Positions 52,961 through 60,718 of a DNA stretch of 64,000 bases are shown piece after piece. Under the pieces are notes generated by a model that saw only the letters and a program-made list of their open reading frames with translations, had not been told where the DNA came from and did no database searches. Where the stretch lies: positions 124,001 through 188,000 of the forward strand of contig CAKVEC010000001.1 of NCBI GenBank assembly GCA_934728255.1, written 5' to 3'. Position numbers and translations under genes: made by a program. How positions within the stretch are numbered: position 1 is the stretch's first letter; each line of letters starts with the position of its first letter. This stretch comes from an uncultured Bacteroidales bacterium (GTDB lineage: Bacteria; Bacteroidota; Bacteroidia; Bacteroidales; Paludibacteraceae).

Positions 52961-52991
52961 TTCCCCTCCTTTGGAGGGGTAGGGGAGACCT
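52961..52991 (+). repeat. REP-like palindrome, plus orientation
   Basis: CCCCTCCTTTGGAGGGG at 52963-52979 followed by TAGGGGAGACC, in the gap between lptD and slyD. Confidence 0.82.
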
Positions 52992-53013
52992 GGGTCTTTG
53001 AGGTTTCTCTGCC

Positions 53014-55845
53014 TTACCACCAGTTCACTCGTGCATTAGTGCTTTGCGTGCTCGATTTGTCGTACTTTAGGTCGGCAAGCATCGAGGCGTTCACACCGAT
53101 GTGGAATGTGTAACTCTTATATGGTCCGAATGGTACGAAACTGGCGGTCATATTCCAACAATGCAGGTCGCGACTGACATTGAAGTTCGCACTCGCAAAC
53201 TTCTTTGCACGGAAGTCGTAACTCGTGCTGGCACTCACTTTCCAGCCCTGTCCTAAACCTAAACTGCCAGAGAATGAAAGGTTGTGCGTGAATACCATCT
53301 TGTAGTACATCTTGTCGTAGTCAAACTCGCTGCCCGCACCGTAGCGCACCGAGTAACTCACCGACAGACTCCATGGTATCTCGGTCTTTACATACCCGTC
53401 GTCCATCTCCTGTTTGGTGTTGCTGTTCTTGTTGCTGTTCAGTTTGCCGTTGGTGGCTAATCCGTCGTCGCCCACAGCGATGTCGTCCATGTTCTGGTCG
53501 TTGTTCTGACTGCCTTTTTTCTTTTTGTCCTTGTCAAACCACTTGCGGAACGTCTGATTGTTAAAGGTGTAACTCAGGCTCGTGCTGGTACCGAGGAAGT
53601 GTGGGAAACGTCCGTTGCTCCAGTATTGCTTGTTCGTGCGCACGGGCGTGCCCAACGCATTCAGTTCATACATATACGGGTCGAACTGTCCGCTGAGGTT
53701 GATCGTGTAGTTCACCTTGGGTATCTTGATACGCAGGTTTACCGCAAAATTGCTCCAGTTCATCGAATCGGCAATGAAGTTGTATCCGCCCGAAATGCTG
53801 AAATTGTCAATCAGGCTCACCACCTTGAACGGATTCTTGCCCGTGGTATCTTCTTTATTGATAATCTTCATCTCAAGGTTGTTGCCAAGGCTGAAACTCA
53901 ACGCTGCCGCTGCGCCTTGGCTCGCATTGCCGTAGATACCGTTTGCAAACCGCGAATAGGTCTGATGGAGCACCATCGGGTTGCCCGCCTCGTCCGTTTT
54001 CTGTATCTTTCGCCCTGTCTCGGGATCGGTCTCCGTGCCGTACACTGGCTGGTCGTAACTGCCGTAATATCCCCAGAACGACTTGCCGAAGTCGGGGTGG
54101 TAACTGAAACTGAGTGTCGGGGTCAGCACGTGGCGGAACTTCTCCACTTTGCTTTTCGGGAATAGTTTTTTGCTCGGCGTATAGAATCCGTATAGTTTGG
54201 TCGAGAGCGAGATACCTACGTTGAAATCAAACACGTTATAAAAACCGTTGGTTGTGTCGCGCTGCAGTTGCTGCTCCTGCTCGTCCCAGGTTTGGTCAAT
54301 GCGCTGAAAATACATACGGTCGGTCATATTGATACTCGGCGTAACGCTCAGGTATTTGAATAGCATAAACGATGCCGAGATAGGTATCGAGTGTTTCAAA
54401 CCCGTCTGCCAGTCGCGCAGGAAATCGGAGTGCAGAAACCGGTTTTCCTTGATGTTGTTCACCGCAATACGCCCGTTGCCCGAATAACTCATACTGATTT
54501 TCTCATACCATTTCTCCTTTCCAACGGGTTTCTTGCGCTTGAAGGGATACACACGGCTCATACTCACGCTCAGTTCGGGCAGTGTCAGTGAGAGGGTCGA
54601 GTCCTTGGTACGCTGGGTTACCGCCGCACTCAGGCTCAGGCTCCACGGACTGTCGGGAAAACGCTGGGTGTAGTTGATGGTTGAACTCTTGGTATTCTCC
54701 GAGTTCAACTGCGGGTTGTAGTAACTGTTGATATTACTGCGGTTGTAGCCGCTTGTCGAGAAATTCACGCTTGCCGAGAACGTGCTGTATGGGTTCGCCT
54801 TGGCGTCCTGCGAGTGCGTCCACTGGATGCTGAAGTTGGTCGCCTTTGAATAGTTCGGCAGGTCTTTTTCGCCCGTTACGTCATTGCGGTAGTTGATGCT
54901 GATATTGCCGTTGAACTTATACCGCTTTATGTATTTTGATTGGGCGCGTACCGCCCACGTTCCGCGCGTGTATATATCGCCCGTTACTTGCAAATCCATA
55001 TAGTCGTTGATGGCAAAATAGTACCCGATACCGCTTAGGTATAGTCCGCGCGTACCGTCATCGCCGAAGTTCGGCATAATTAGTCCGCTTGAATACTGGT
55101 TCGTGAACGGGAAAAAACCGAACGGAATAGCCAGCGGCACAGGCACATCGCCCACCACCATATAAGCAGGACCGGTAGCGATATATTCGCCCGGCACCAC
55201 CTTGGCTTTCGTCATCTTCAGGTAGAAGTGCGGGTGGTCGTGCTGGTCGCACGTGGTGTACATTCCGCCGCCCATCATCATCGTGTTGCCTTCCGTCTTT
55301 TTGGTCTTGTCGGCTATTACATAACCCTCGCCCTGCTCCGTTACCACCTTGCGGATAAAACCCTTTTGCGTCTTCAAATTATAGGTGATCTGGTCTGATT
55401 CGTAACTGTCCTTTCCGTCTTTGAATACGGGACGACCGACCCATTCGCCCTCCACCGAGTCCAATACGCCCTGTGCAAACACCTGACTGCTGTCCATATG
55501 CACACGGATATACTCGCTGGTCAGTTCCATCTGCTCGTATTTCACATCGCTCTTGCCGTGCAGATATGCTATTCCGTTGCCCATCAGCACAATCGAATCA
55601 TTCGCCACATAGTCAATCGGCGCAGTAATAGCACTTGGCTTCCGCTTTGGCTCAGTAGTAAGTGATATTGTATCATTACTTTGCGTTGTGTCCGTACTTT
55701 GCGCACTATCCACTACCGCAAGCCCCTTCTCTGAAGGAGGGGTGGGGGAGGTCTTCGGGGTGGGGAAGACCTCATTCTGTGCATACCCTTGTAGTCCCAA
55801 GAGCATACCTACCCACAGAGCAATATGTTTCCCGTATGTGCGCAT
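53014..55845 (-). CDS. lptD: LptD-like outer-membrane LPS assembly protein
   Basis: 943 residues from the ATG at 55845, which begins a signal peptide ending near QGYAQ. An upstream ATG at 55932 lies before the promoter. The OstA/LptA-like N-terminal part (about 70-200) has APIDYVANDSIVLMGNGIAY and KGFIRKVVTEQGEGYVIAD. It is followed by the LptD barrel signature (VVGDVPVPLAIPFGFFPFTN, SGLIMPNFGDDG) and a long beta-barrel to the end. It completes LPS transport to the cell surface. Residues just after the signal (about 28-40) are encoded by a REP-like element in frame. Confidence 0.88.
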   Translation of the reverse strand: MRTYGKHIALWVGMLLGLQGYAQNEVFPTPKTSPTPPSEKGLAVVDSAQSTDTTQSNDTISLTTEPKRKPSAITAPIDYVANDSIVLMGNGIAYLHGKSDVKYEQMELTSEYIRVHMDSSQVFAQGVLDSVEGEWVGRPVFKDGKDSYESDQITYNLKTQKGFIRKVVTEQGEGYVIADKTKKTEGNTMMMGGGMYTTCDQHDHPHFYLKMTKAKVVPGEYIATGPAYMVVGDVPVPLAIPFGFFPFTNQYSSGLIMPNFGDDGTRGLYLSGIGYYFAINDYMDLQVTGDIYTRGTWAVRAQSKYIKRYKFNGNISINYRNDVTGEKDLPNYSKATNFSIQWTHSQDAKANPYSTFSASVNFSTSGYNRSNINSYYNPQLNSENTKSSTINYTQRFPDSPWSLSLSAAVTQRTKDSTLSLTLPELSVSMSRVYPFKRKKPVGKEKWYEKISMSYSGNGRIAVNNIKENRFLHSDFLRDWQTGLKHSIPISASFMLFKYLSVTPSINMTDRMYFQRIDQTWDEQEQQLQRDTTNGFYNVFDFNVGISLSTKLYGFYTPSKKLFPKSKVEKFRHVLTPTLSFSYHPDFGKSFWGYYGSYDQPVYGTETDPETGRKIQKTDEAGNPMVLHQTYSRFANGIYGNASQGAAAALSFSLGNNLEMKIINKEDTTGKNPFKVVSLIDNFSISGGYNFIADSMNWSNFAVNLRIKIPKVNYTINLSGQFDPYMYELNALGTPVRTNKQYWSNGRFPHFLGTSTSLSYTFNNQTFRKWFDKDKKKKGSQNNDQNMDDIAVGDDGLATNGKLNSNKNSNTKQEMDDGYVKTEIPWSLSVSYSVRYGAGSEFDYDKMYYKMVFTHNLSFSGSLGLGQGWKVSASTSYDFRAKKFASANFNVSRDLHCWNMTASFVPFGPYKSYTFHIGVNASMLADLKYDKSSTQSTNARVNWW
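55721..55753 (+). repeat. REP-like palindrome inside the lptD coding region
   Basis: AGCCCCTTCTCTGAAGGAGG and the usual G-rich end lie within lptD in frame, coding on the minus strand for KTSPTPPSEKGLAV near the mature N terminus. Confidence 0.75.
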
Positions 55846-55863
55846 ATACGCAAAATTAGCGTG

Positions 55864-55894
55864 CAAAAGTACAAAAAATAATTGACATCTGCAA
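55864..55894 (-). promoter_or_regulatory. Bacteroidota-type promoter for lptD
   Basis: Minus strand: TTG (complement of 55892-55894), 20-nt spacer, TACTTTTG (complement of 55864-55871). The leader is short, about 12 nt. Confidence 0.75.
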
Positions 55895-56070
55895 TACCCG
55901 TTTCTGCAAAGCGTATGCCGCAGGCTTGCCAATGTCTTCGTACAGTGTGCTTCCGCTGCGGGCTTGCCAAGCCCGCTTTGCTTTATATTCTACGACACAA
56001 ACATGAGAGATACACGAAGGATAACGCTGTTTTTGCCTATGGTATGCTTTGTATATGCCGTTCGGCTGAT

Positions 56071-56110
56071 AATGGCGCACAATACCATTGTGTGCGCAGC
56101 ACGCGCCATT
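56071..56110. repeat. cruciform (three-way) palindromic element, copy 2
   Basis: An 8-bp outer stem (56071-56078 with 56103-56110) encloses CACAATACCATTGTG and TGCGCAGCA, the same inner order as at 3031-3085. The outer stems are unrelated in sequence, so the pairing, not the sequence, is kept. Confidence 0.65.
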
Positions 56111-56241
56111 GTCTGCCGCTGCGTATTAGCACCATTTTCCTTTATTTCTTTCATTTCTCTCGCACCGCGCAGCGAGTGCATAAGACATTTCCATTCCATT
56201 TCAGCCTTATAGGCTCCGCAAAAATTATCTAATTTTGTGGT

Positions 56242-56349
56242 GAAGGAAATACCGCCTTATTGCGGATTTTCGACACTCAAGCCCGTGGCTTGAGTAGAAA
56301 TTACGGCGACCTAAACTCGTGTAACGAGTTTCACTGCCGCAAATTCATT
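56242..56349. repeat. multi-hairpin element sharing its first hairpin with the insert at 20788-20861
   Basis: GAAATACCGC/GCGGATTTTC (56246-56271) matches 20797-20822. It is followed by a 9-bp hairpin ACTCAAGCC/GGCTTGAGT (56275-56295) and a 7-bp hairpin AAACTCG/CGAGTTT (56313-56331). It lies upstream of the FecCD promoter, so it is not in that transcript's leader. Confidence 0.65.
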
Positions 56350-56400
56350 TCGACGAGGCATAGGAGACCTTTTGTGCCAACTTTTATATAATCGGCGGGG

Positions 56401-56431
56401 TTGCCTATATCAGATTTTATGTGTAATTTTG
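56401..56431 (+). promoter_or_regulatory. Bacteroidota-type promoter for the FecCD permease gene
   Basis: TTG at 56401-56403, 20-nt spacer, TAATTTTG at 56424-56431. Transcription near 56437 leaves a leader of about 15 nt before the ATG at 56453. Confidence 0.7.
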
Positions 56432-56452
56432 CAAGCGTTTTTGAAACTGTAT

Positions 56453-57439
56453 ATGCATAGGCAAACGTACATATTTGTCGGATTGAGTATCCTTTTGCTC
56501 GTGCTGTTCGGGCTGGATCTGTGCTGCGGCTCTATATGGCTCAATCCGTTGCAGTGCTTTGGCGGTTTGGACGGAACTCTCGCCATCGAACAGCAGATTT
56601 TGCTCAACATCCGTTTGCCCAAAGCCCTCACGGCTATTATGGCGGGGGCGGCTCTCTCGGTGTCGGGACTGCTGATGCAAACCTTGTTCCGTAATCCGCT
56701 GGCGGGTCCCTACACACTCGGCGTATCATCGGGGGCAAGTCTGGGTGTAGCATTTGCTACGCTCTGTGCCACGTTTGCGGGATTGAGTGTGGCCGGACGT
56801 TTCTCCACTGTGTTTGCCGCTATTGTCGGTAGTACTGCCGTCTTGTTGCTCGTTATGCTGGTTGCCAAGCGGGTGAAAAGCAATGTCAGCCTGCTCATTG
56901 TGGGAATGATGTTCGGGTCTATAGCAGGGGCATTGGTCAATCTCTTGCAGAACTTTGCCAACCCCGATGCCCTCAAATTGTTTATCGTCTGGACGCTCGG
57001 CAGCCTTGGCAGTGTCGGGTGGGTTGAGATGATATGGCTGGTCCCTGTATGGTTGATCGGAATGGTGGTATGTATCATTGTGATGAAGCCGCTTAACGGG
57101 CTGTTGATGGGTGAGGACTATGCTCGGGGATTGGGCATACACATAGAGCGGACACGTTTGCTCATTGTATTGGCAACCGGCTTGTTGGCGGGAGGTATTA
57201 CGGCGTTTTGCGGACCGATAGCATTTATCGGTGTGGCGGTGCCGCATATGGCACGTGGATGGTTCCGTACCTCCAACCATCGCATCACATTGCCCGCTTC
57301 CGCTCTCATCGGGGCGGATATGCTCCTTGTGTGCGATCTGCTTTGCTCGCTTTTTACCTACCCGCTGCCCGTCTCTACGGTCAGTGCACTCTTCGGAGCA
57401 CCGATCATTATTTGGATAATTATAAAAGGCAATAAATAA
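56453..57439 (+). CDS. FecCD/BtuC-family ABC transporter permease
   Basis: 328 residues from the ATG at 56453. The frame opens at 56372, but upstream codons lie before the promoter. It has about nine to ten membrane segments. Family motifs: IRLPKALTAIMAGAALSVSG near 65, QTLFRNPLAGPYTLGVSSGA near 90 and MGEDYARGLGIHIERTR near 220 (coupling helix to the ATPase). CGPIAFIGVAVPHMAR follows near 262. It imports iron-chelates, heme or cobalamin. No partner ATPase or binding protein is in the window. The only adjacent clue is a B12-dependent mutase 5 kb away. Confidence 0.93.
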   Translation: MHRQTYIFVGLSILLLVLFGLDLCCGSIWLNPLQCFGGLDGTLAIEQQILLNIRLPKALTAIMAGAALSVSGLLMQTLFRNPLAGPYTLGVSSGASLGVAFATLCATFAGLSVAGRFSTVFAAIVGSTAVLLLVMLVAKRVKSNVSLLIVGMMFGSIAGALVNLLQNFANPDALKLFIVWTLGSLGSVGWVEMIWLVPVWLIGMVVCIIVMKPLNGLLMGEDYARGLGIHIERTRLLIVLATGLLAGGITAFCGPIAFIGVAVPHMARGWFRTSNHRITLPASALIGADMLLVCDLLCSLFTYPLPVSTVSALFGAPIIIWIIIKGNK

Positions 57440-57440
57440 T

Positions 57441-57842
57441 ATGCAAGAAGTATTTGAGTTTTTGAAGGCCTGTGGCACCTATTATCTTGCCACAATGGAC
57501 GGAGAACAGCCCCGTGTGCGCCCGTTTGGTTCGTATGCCGTATATAACGGCAAGTTGTATATAGAGACCGCCCATTATAAGGCTGTCAGCCATCAGATAG
57601 ACGCACATCCGCAGGTGGAAATTTGCGCTTTTGACAACCAAAGCCGCTGGGTGCGTATCGCTTGTCGGTTGATAGCCGATGAGTCATATGAAGCCAAACA
57701 CGCTTTTCTCGAACAGATGCCCGAACTGCGTGATATGGGGTACGACGAGACGGGCGACAAGATGGCTATCTACTATATGGCGGATGCTGAAGCCACTTTC
57801 TCCTCTTACACAGAAGCCCCGCGTATTGTACATTTCGGATAA
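57441..57842 (+). CDS. pyridoxamine 5'-phosphate oxidase-like FMN-binding protein
   Basis: 133 residues. A small split-barrel flavin protein: YYLATMDGEQPRVRPFGSYA at about 14-33, KLYIETAHYKAVSHQIDAHP near 42, VEICAFDNQSRWVRIACRL near 65 and MAIYYMADAEATFSS near 113. The exact substrate is unknown; relatives include general stress and nitroimidazole-reducing proteins. It begins 1 nt after the permease stop, so it is cotranscribed with it. Confidence 0.88.
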   Translation: MQEVFEFLKACGTYYLATMDGEQPRVRPFGSYAVYNGKLYIETAHYKAVSHQIDAHPQVEICAFDNQSRWVRIACRLIADESYEAKHAFLEQMPELRDMGYDETGDKMAIYYMADAEATFSSYTEAPRIVHFG

Positions 57843-57845
57843 CCT

Positions 57846-59354
57846 ATGAGACAGCGTTTTTTCTCACTATATATAGTGTTGTGCTTCTGTGCAGGCGTAT
57901 GGGCATACACCAATCCCGTTCTGCCTTACGACTACTCCGACCCCGATGTGTGCCGCGTGGGCAACGACTACTATATGACTTCCTCGTCGTTCAACTGCAT
58001 ACCCGGTTTGCAGATACTTCATTCCACTGACCTGATCCGTTGGAGTCTCGTGGATGCGGCACTGCCCGACTATGTACCGGGTACCGAAGATGAGAACACT
58101 CCGCAATACGGCGGTGGTGTGTGGGCACCCGCTATCCGTTACCACAACGGGCGGTTCTATATCTACTACGGCGACCCCGACCGTGGTATCTGGTGCGTTC
58201 GCTCGGAGGAGACCACCACGTTGCCTTGCCGCTGGGAAAAAGCCGTATTGGTCAAGCGCGGAAAAGGTCTGATAGACCCTTGTCCGCTGTGGGACAACGA
58301 CGGGCGCGTCTATCTCGTCCATGCTTTTGCGGGAAGCCGTGCGGGCTTCAAGAGTGCGTTGGCGGTTTGCGAACTGTCGTCCGACGGGCTTTCTGCGCTC
58401 ACCGAGAGCCGTCTCGTCTTCGACGGGCACCCCGACAATCCGACCTGCGAGGGACCGAAATTCTACAAGCGGAACGGCTACTACTATATTTTCTGCCCTG
58501 CTGGAGGCGTCTCTACGGGGTGGCAGTTGGCAATGCGCAGCCGCTCGCCCTATGGTCCCTATGCGGTAAAACGGGTGTTGGAACAGGGACAGAGCGATAT
58601 CAATGCTCCGCACCAGGGTGCATGGGTAACTTCAGAACCTATATCCACTGACCTCGGTACATTCACCGATTGGTTCTTCCATTTTCAGGATGTAGGTGTC
58701 GCCGGACGTATCGTCCACTTGCAGCCTATGCGTTGGGCAGACGATTGGCCGATAATGGGTAATAATGGTGAACCCGTGCGCGAATGCCGTTTGTTGGAGA
58801 AAAAACGGGTGCCTGTTCAATCTCAGTCAGGAATCAACCCCGTATGGCGTGATGATTTCACTGGCAGTACATTGGCACTCGGTTGGCAATGGTCGGGCAA
58901 CTATCGCCCGCAGTATGTGTTCTGCAATGCCTCGCAGTCGCTCCTGCGTCTGTTCTCCTATCCTGCTGACAGCGTGCAGGTGGCTCCTAACCTTCTCCTG
59001 CAAAAAATACCGGCTGAACGTGCGTTTACGGCTACCGCCAAAGTGCGTTTTATCCCGAATAAAAAGACGGCGCAGTATGAGCGTGCAGGACTCATCGTAG
59101 CCGGGCGTAGGTGCTTTATGCTTGATGCACCCGCCGATGGTGCATGGGTATGGCTCCGTGTCGAGATGACCGCCGCACAAGAGGGGCGTTTCTACCTCTC
59201 GCGCGATGGCAAGACGTATATGCCCGTCGGAACACCGTTCCAAACCGTGGAAGGCGAATGGATTGGGGCAAAGATCGGTCTTTACTGCTCCCGCCAACCT
59301 GTTAAAATCAACGATTCAGGATATATGGATGTGGATTATTTTGAGATACGCTGA
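57846..59354 (+). CDS. secreted glycoside hydrolase family 43 (beta-xylosidase/arabinofuranosidase-like)
   Basis: 502 residues with a signal peptide of about 20 residues (CAGVWAYT). The five-blade GH43 propeller covers about 22-320. It has the base Asp in YSDPDVCRVG, the pKa-tuning Asp in GLIDPCPLWDNDGRVY near 138 and the acid Glu in TCEGPKFYKRNGYYY near 198. A C-terminal concanavalin-like domain (about 330-502) has DDFTGSTLALGWQWSGNY and YERAGLIVAGRRC. It is predicted to cut arabinose or xylose side chains of plant glycans. It starts 3 nt after the FMN-protein gene. Confidence 0.92.
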   Translation: MRQRFFSLYIVLCFCAGVWAYTNPVLPYDYSDPDVCRVGNDYYMTSSSFNCIPGLQILHSTDLIRWSLVDAALPDYVPGTEDENTPQYGGGVWAPAIRYHNGRFYIYYGDPDRGIWCVRSEETTTLPCRWEKAVLVKRGKGLIDPCPLWDNDGRVYLVHAFAGSRAGFKSALAVCELSSDGLSALTESRLVFDGHPDNPTCEGPKFYKRNGYYYIFCPAGGVSTGWQLAMRSRSPYGPYAVKRVLEQGQSDINAPHQGAWVTSEPISTDLGTFTDWFFHFQDVGVAGRIVHLQPMRWADDWPIMGNNGEPVRECRLLEKKRVPVQSQSGINPVWRDDFTGSTLALGWQWSGNYRPQYVFCNASQSLLRLFSYPADSVQVAPNLLLQKIPAERAFTATAKVRFIPNKKTAQYERAGLIVAGRRCFMLDAPADGAWVWLRVEMTAAQEGRFYLSRDGKTYMPVGTPFQTVEGEWIGAKIGLYCSRQPVKINDSGYMDVDYFEIR

Positions 59355-59443
59355 TCACGAATAATTAACGTCTAATTATACGATAATTAACGTTTGCATT
59401 TAAGATTAATGGTTAATTAATGGTCAATTATATGTTCCAACAT

Positions 59444-60538
59444 ATGCAAAAAGGTCTGTTTCTATGGGCTTTTATTGTTACTGCCCTTGTGTTTACCGCC
59501 TGCCATACTACCCAAAAAGCAGTAGTTACCACGCCTGCTCCCGCACAGGTAGTGCAACAAGCGGACACCACTGCCCTGCCTCCATTTCCTGCAGAAGCAT
59601 TGTATATCATCGGTCGCGAGTGGGAGTGTATTCACGATTCTGCTTCGGAGAAGTTTCTCACTCCCCGTGCTGTCCAAATTCGTGCAGGCGAGATGTCTAT
59701 GCAGGACTATATTGAGCAGCGTCTCATCGAATTGTATCCCGAACGTGCTTACCCCGGTTATATCCGGAAAGTGGAGCAGATGGCGGAGATGTTGATCTAT
59801 GCCAATGCACAGACCGCCTCGATCTCCAATTTGATGGGTAGCGAACTGCCTACGCCTGCGCAACTCAATGCCCGCTATAGTGCGGATCAGTCGGCGGCAT
59901 TTTCGGCTGATAGTCTCGCACAGGAGATTGCTTTTCTCGAACTGACAGGCGACGAACTGTTGCGTTTCCAAGCCCTCAACCGATTTGCCGAGCAGAGCCG
60001 TTGGGTGGGGCGTGCCACATTGGATTCGCTATCGCTAACCTCTGTAGAGGAGGAAAACCTCGGTATAACCATTCTCCTTTGGCAGGGGCCGCGTATGTTT
60101 TATCGCGTGTTCCAGAGCAAAGAACGTGCTACCAATATGGCGGAGTATTACTATCCGGGGGCTACCTCTGGCGGGCAGATAGGCGATGCTTACCGACATA
60201 CTCTCGTCAATGCGCTGCTGCGTACATACGTTGGGCTTCCTATGACTTATGTGATTATGGATTTGTTTTGGGAAAAGGCGCATCCCAATGCGCCTTGCGA
60301 CACCTATATGGATTTGCACAACAATGTGGTCGGTCGTCGCACACACTATGCCGACTTTGTCTATTCTGAACCATCAGATACACCTTCGTGGTTGCAGTGG
60401 GCGGAGCATGTACATACCTATATTGCCGACTCCACCAATGCTACTATTTGCGATTGGAATACGGAAACGCCCTCTATTGTCATTATTCCGCAAGCCAATG
60501 CTGTAGACAGCCGATCCTATATTATTTGGGGTAAATAA
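59444..60538 (+). CDS. lipoprotein with a DUF6973-like domain, function unknown
   Basis: 364 residues from the ATG at 59444. An in-frame ATG at 59420 would add eight residues before the signal. The lipoprotein signal ends at VFTAC (Cys near residue 20), so the protein is membrane-anchored. The C-terminal part carries GDAYRHTLVNALLRTYVGL, AHPNAPCDTYMDLHNNVVGR and THYADF. This resembles the DUF6973 pattern (DAxRH then MDLHNN) with possible metal-binding His/Asp. The middle is helical. The 89-nt gap before it is AT-rich with TTAATGG and TTAACG blocks. Confidence 0.6.
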   Translation: MQKGLFLWAFIVTALVFTACHTTQKAVVTTPAPAQVVQQADTTALPPFPAEALYIIGREWECIHDSASEKFLTPRAVQIRAGEMSMQDYIEQRLIELYPERAYPGYIRKVEQMAEMLIYANAQTASISNLMGSELPTPAQLNARYSADQSAAFSADSLAQEIAFLELTGDELLRFQALNRFAEQSRWVGRATLDSLSLTSVEEENLGITILLWQGPRMFYRVFQSKERATNMAEYYYPGATSGGQIGDAYRHTLVNALLRTYVGLPMTYVIMDLFWEKAHPNAPCDTYMDLHNNVVGRRTHYADFVYSEPSDTPSWLQWAEHVHTYIADSTNATICDWNTETPSIVIIPQANAVDSRSYIIWGK

Positions 60539-60561
60539 TGCTGTATGGGGTAAATAATGCT
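60528..60561. repeat. 19-bp tandem duplication spanning a stop codon
   Basis: GGGGTAAATAATGCT occurs at 60528-60542 and 60547-60561. The first copy holds the stop codon of the DUF6973-like gene. A simple local duplication. Confidence 0.75.
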
Positions 60562-60609
60562 CCTAATATATGCGAAAAGCACTTTTTTGACCAAAAAGGT
60601 GTGAAAAAG

Positions 60610-60640
60610 TTGTACATCTCCGATTTAAGTTGTACCTTTG
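60610..60640 (+). promoter_or_regulatory. Bacteroidota-type promoter for the endonuclease gene
   Basis: TTG at 60610-60612, 20-nt spacer, TACCTTTG at 60633-60640. A 7-bp hairpin (60658-60664 with 60672-60678) lies in the predicted leader. Confidence 0.75.
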
Positions 60641-60718
60641 TGGGCTTTTAGATAAGTCCGCATAGCGGTGTTATGCGGGGATTGTAAAAGTATATAATTA
60701 ACCTTAAGTGAAAACGTA

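Larger units (their letters stand above)
55895..56400. other. 506-bp gene-free region rich in palindromes between divergent lptD and FecCD genes
   Basis: No convincing gene: the open frames here lack family similarity. It holds a GCGGGCTT/AAGCCCGC hairpin at 55958-55976 with a weaker copy about 40 nt upstream, the second cruciform element (56071-56110) and the multi-hairpin element at 56242-56349. The base composition resembles a graveyard of REP-type elements. Confidence 0.6.

Noticed and set aside
55882..56232. Possible 116-codon gene between lptD and the FecCD permease
   Set aside because: Its sequence runs through palindromic elements, has no domain-like pattern and no promoter.
56242..56349. 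Cobalamin riboswitch upstream of the FecCD permease
   Set aside because: The hairpin-rich stretch lies upstream of the predicted promoter (56401-56431), lacks the conserved B12-box, and its first hairpin recurs within a REP-like element at 20797, unrelated to B12 genes.
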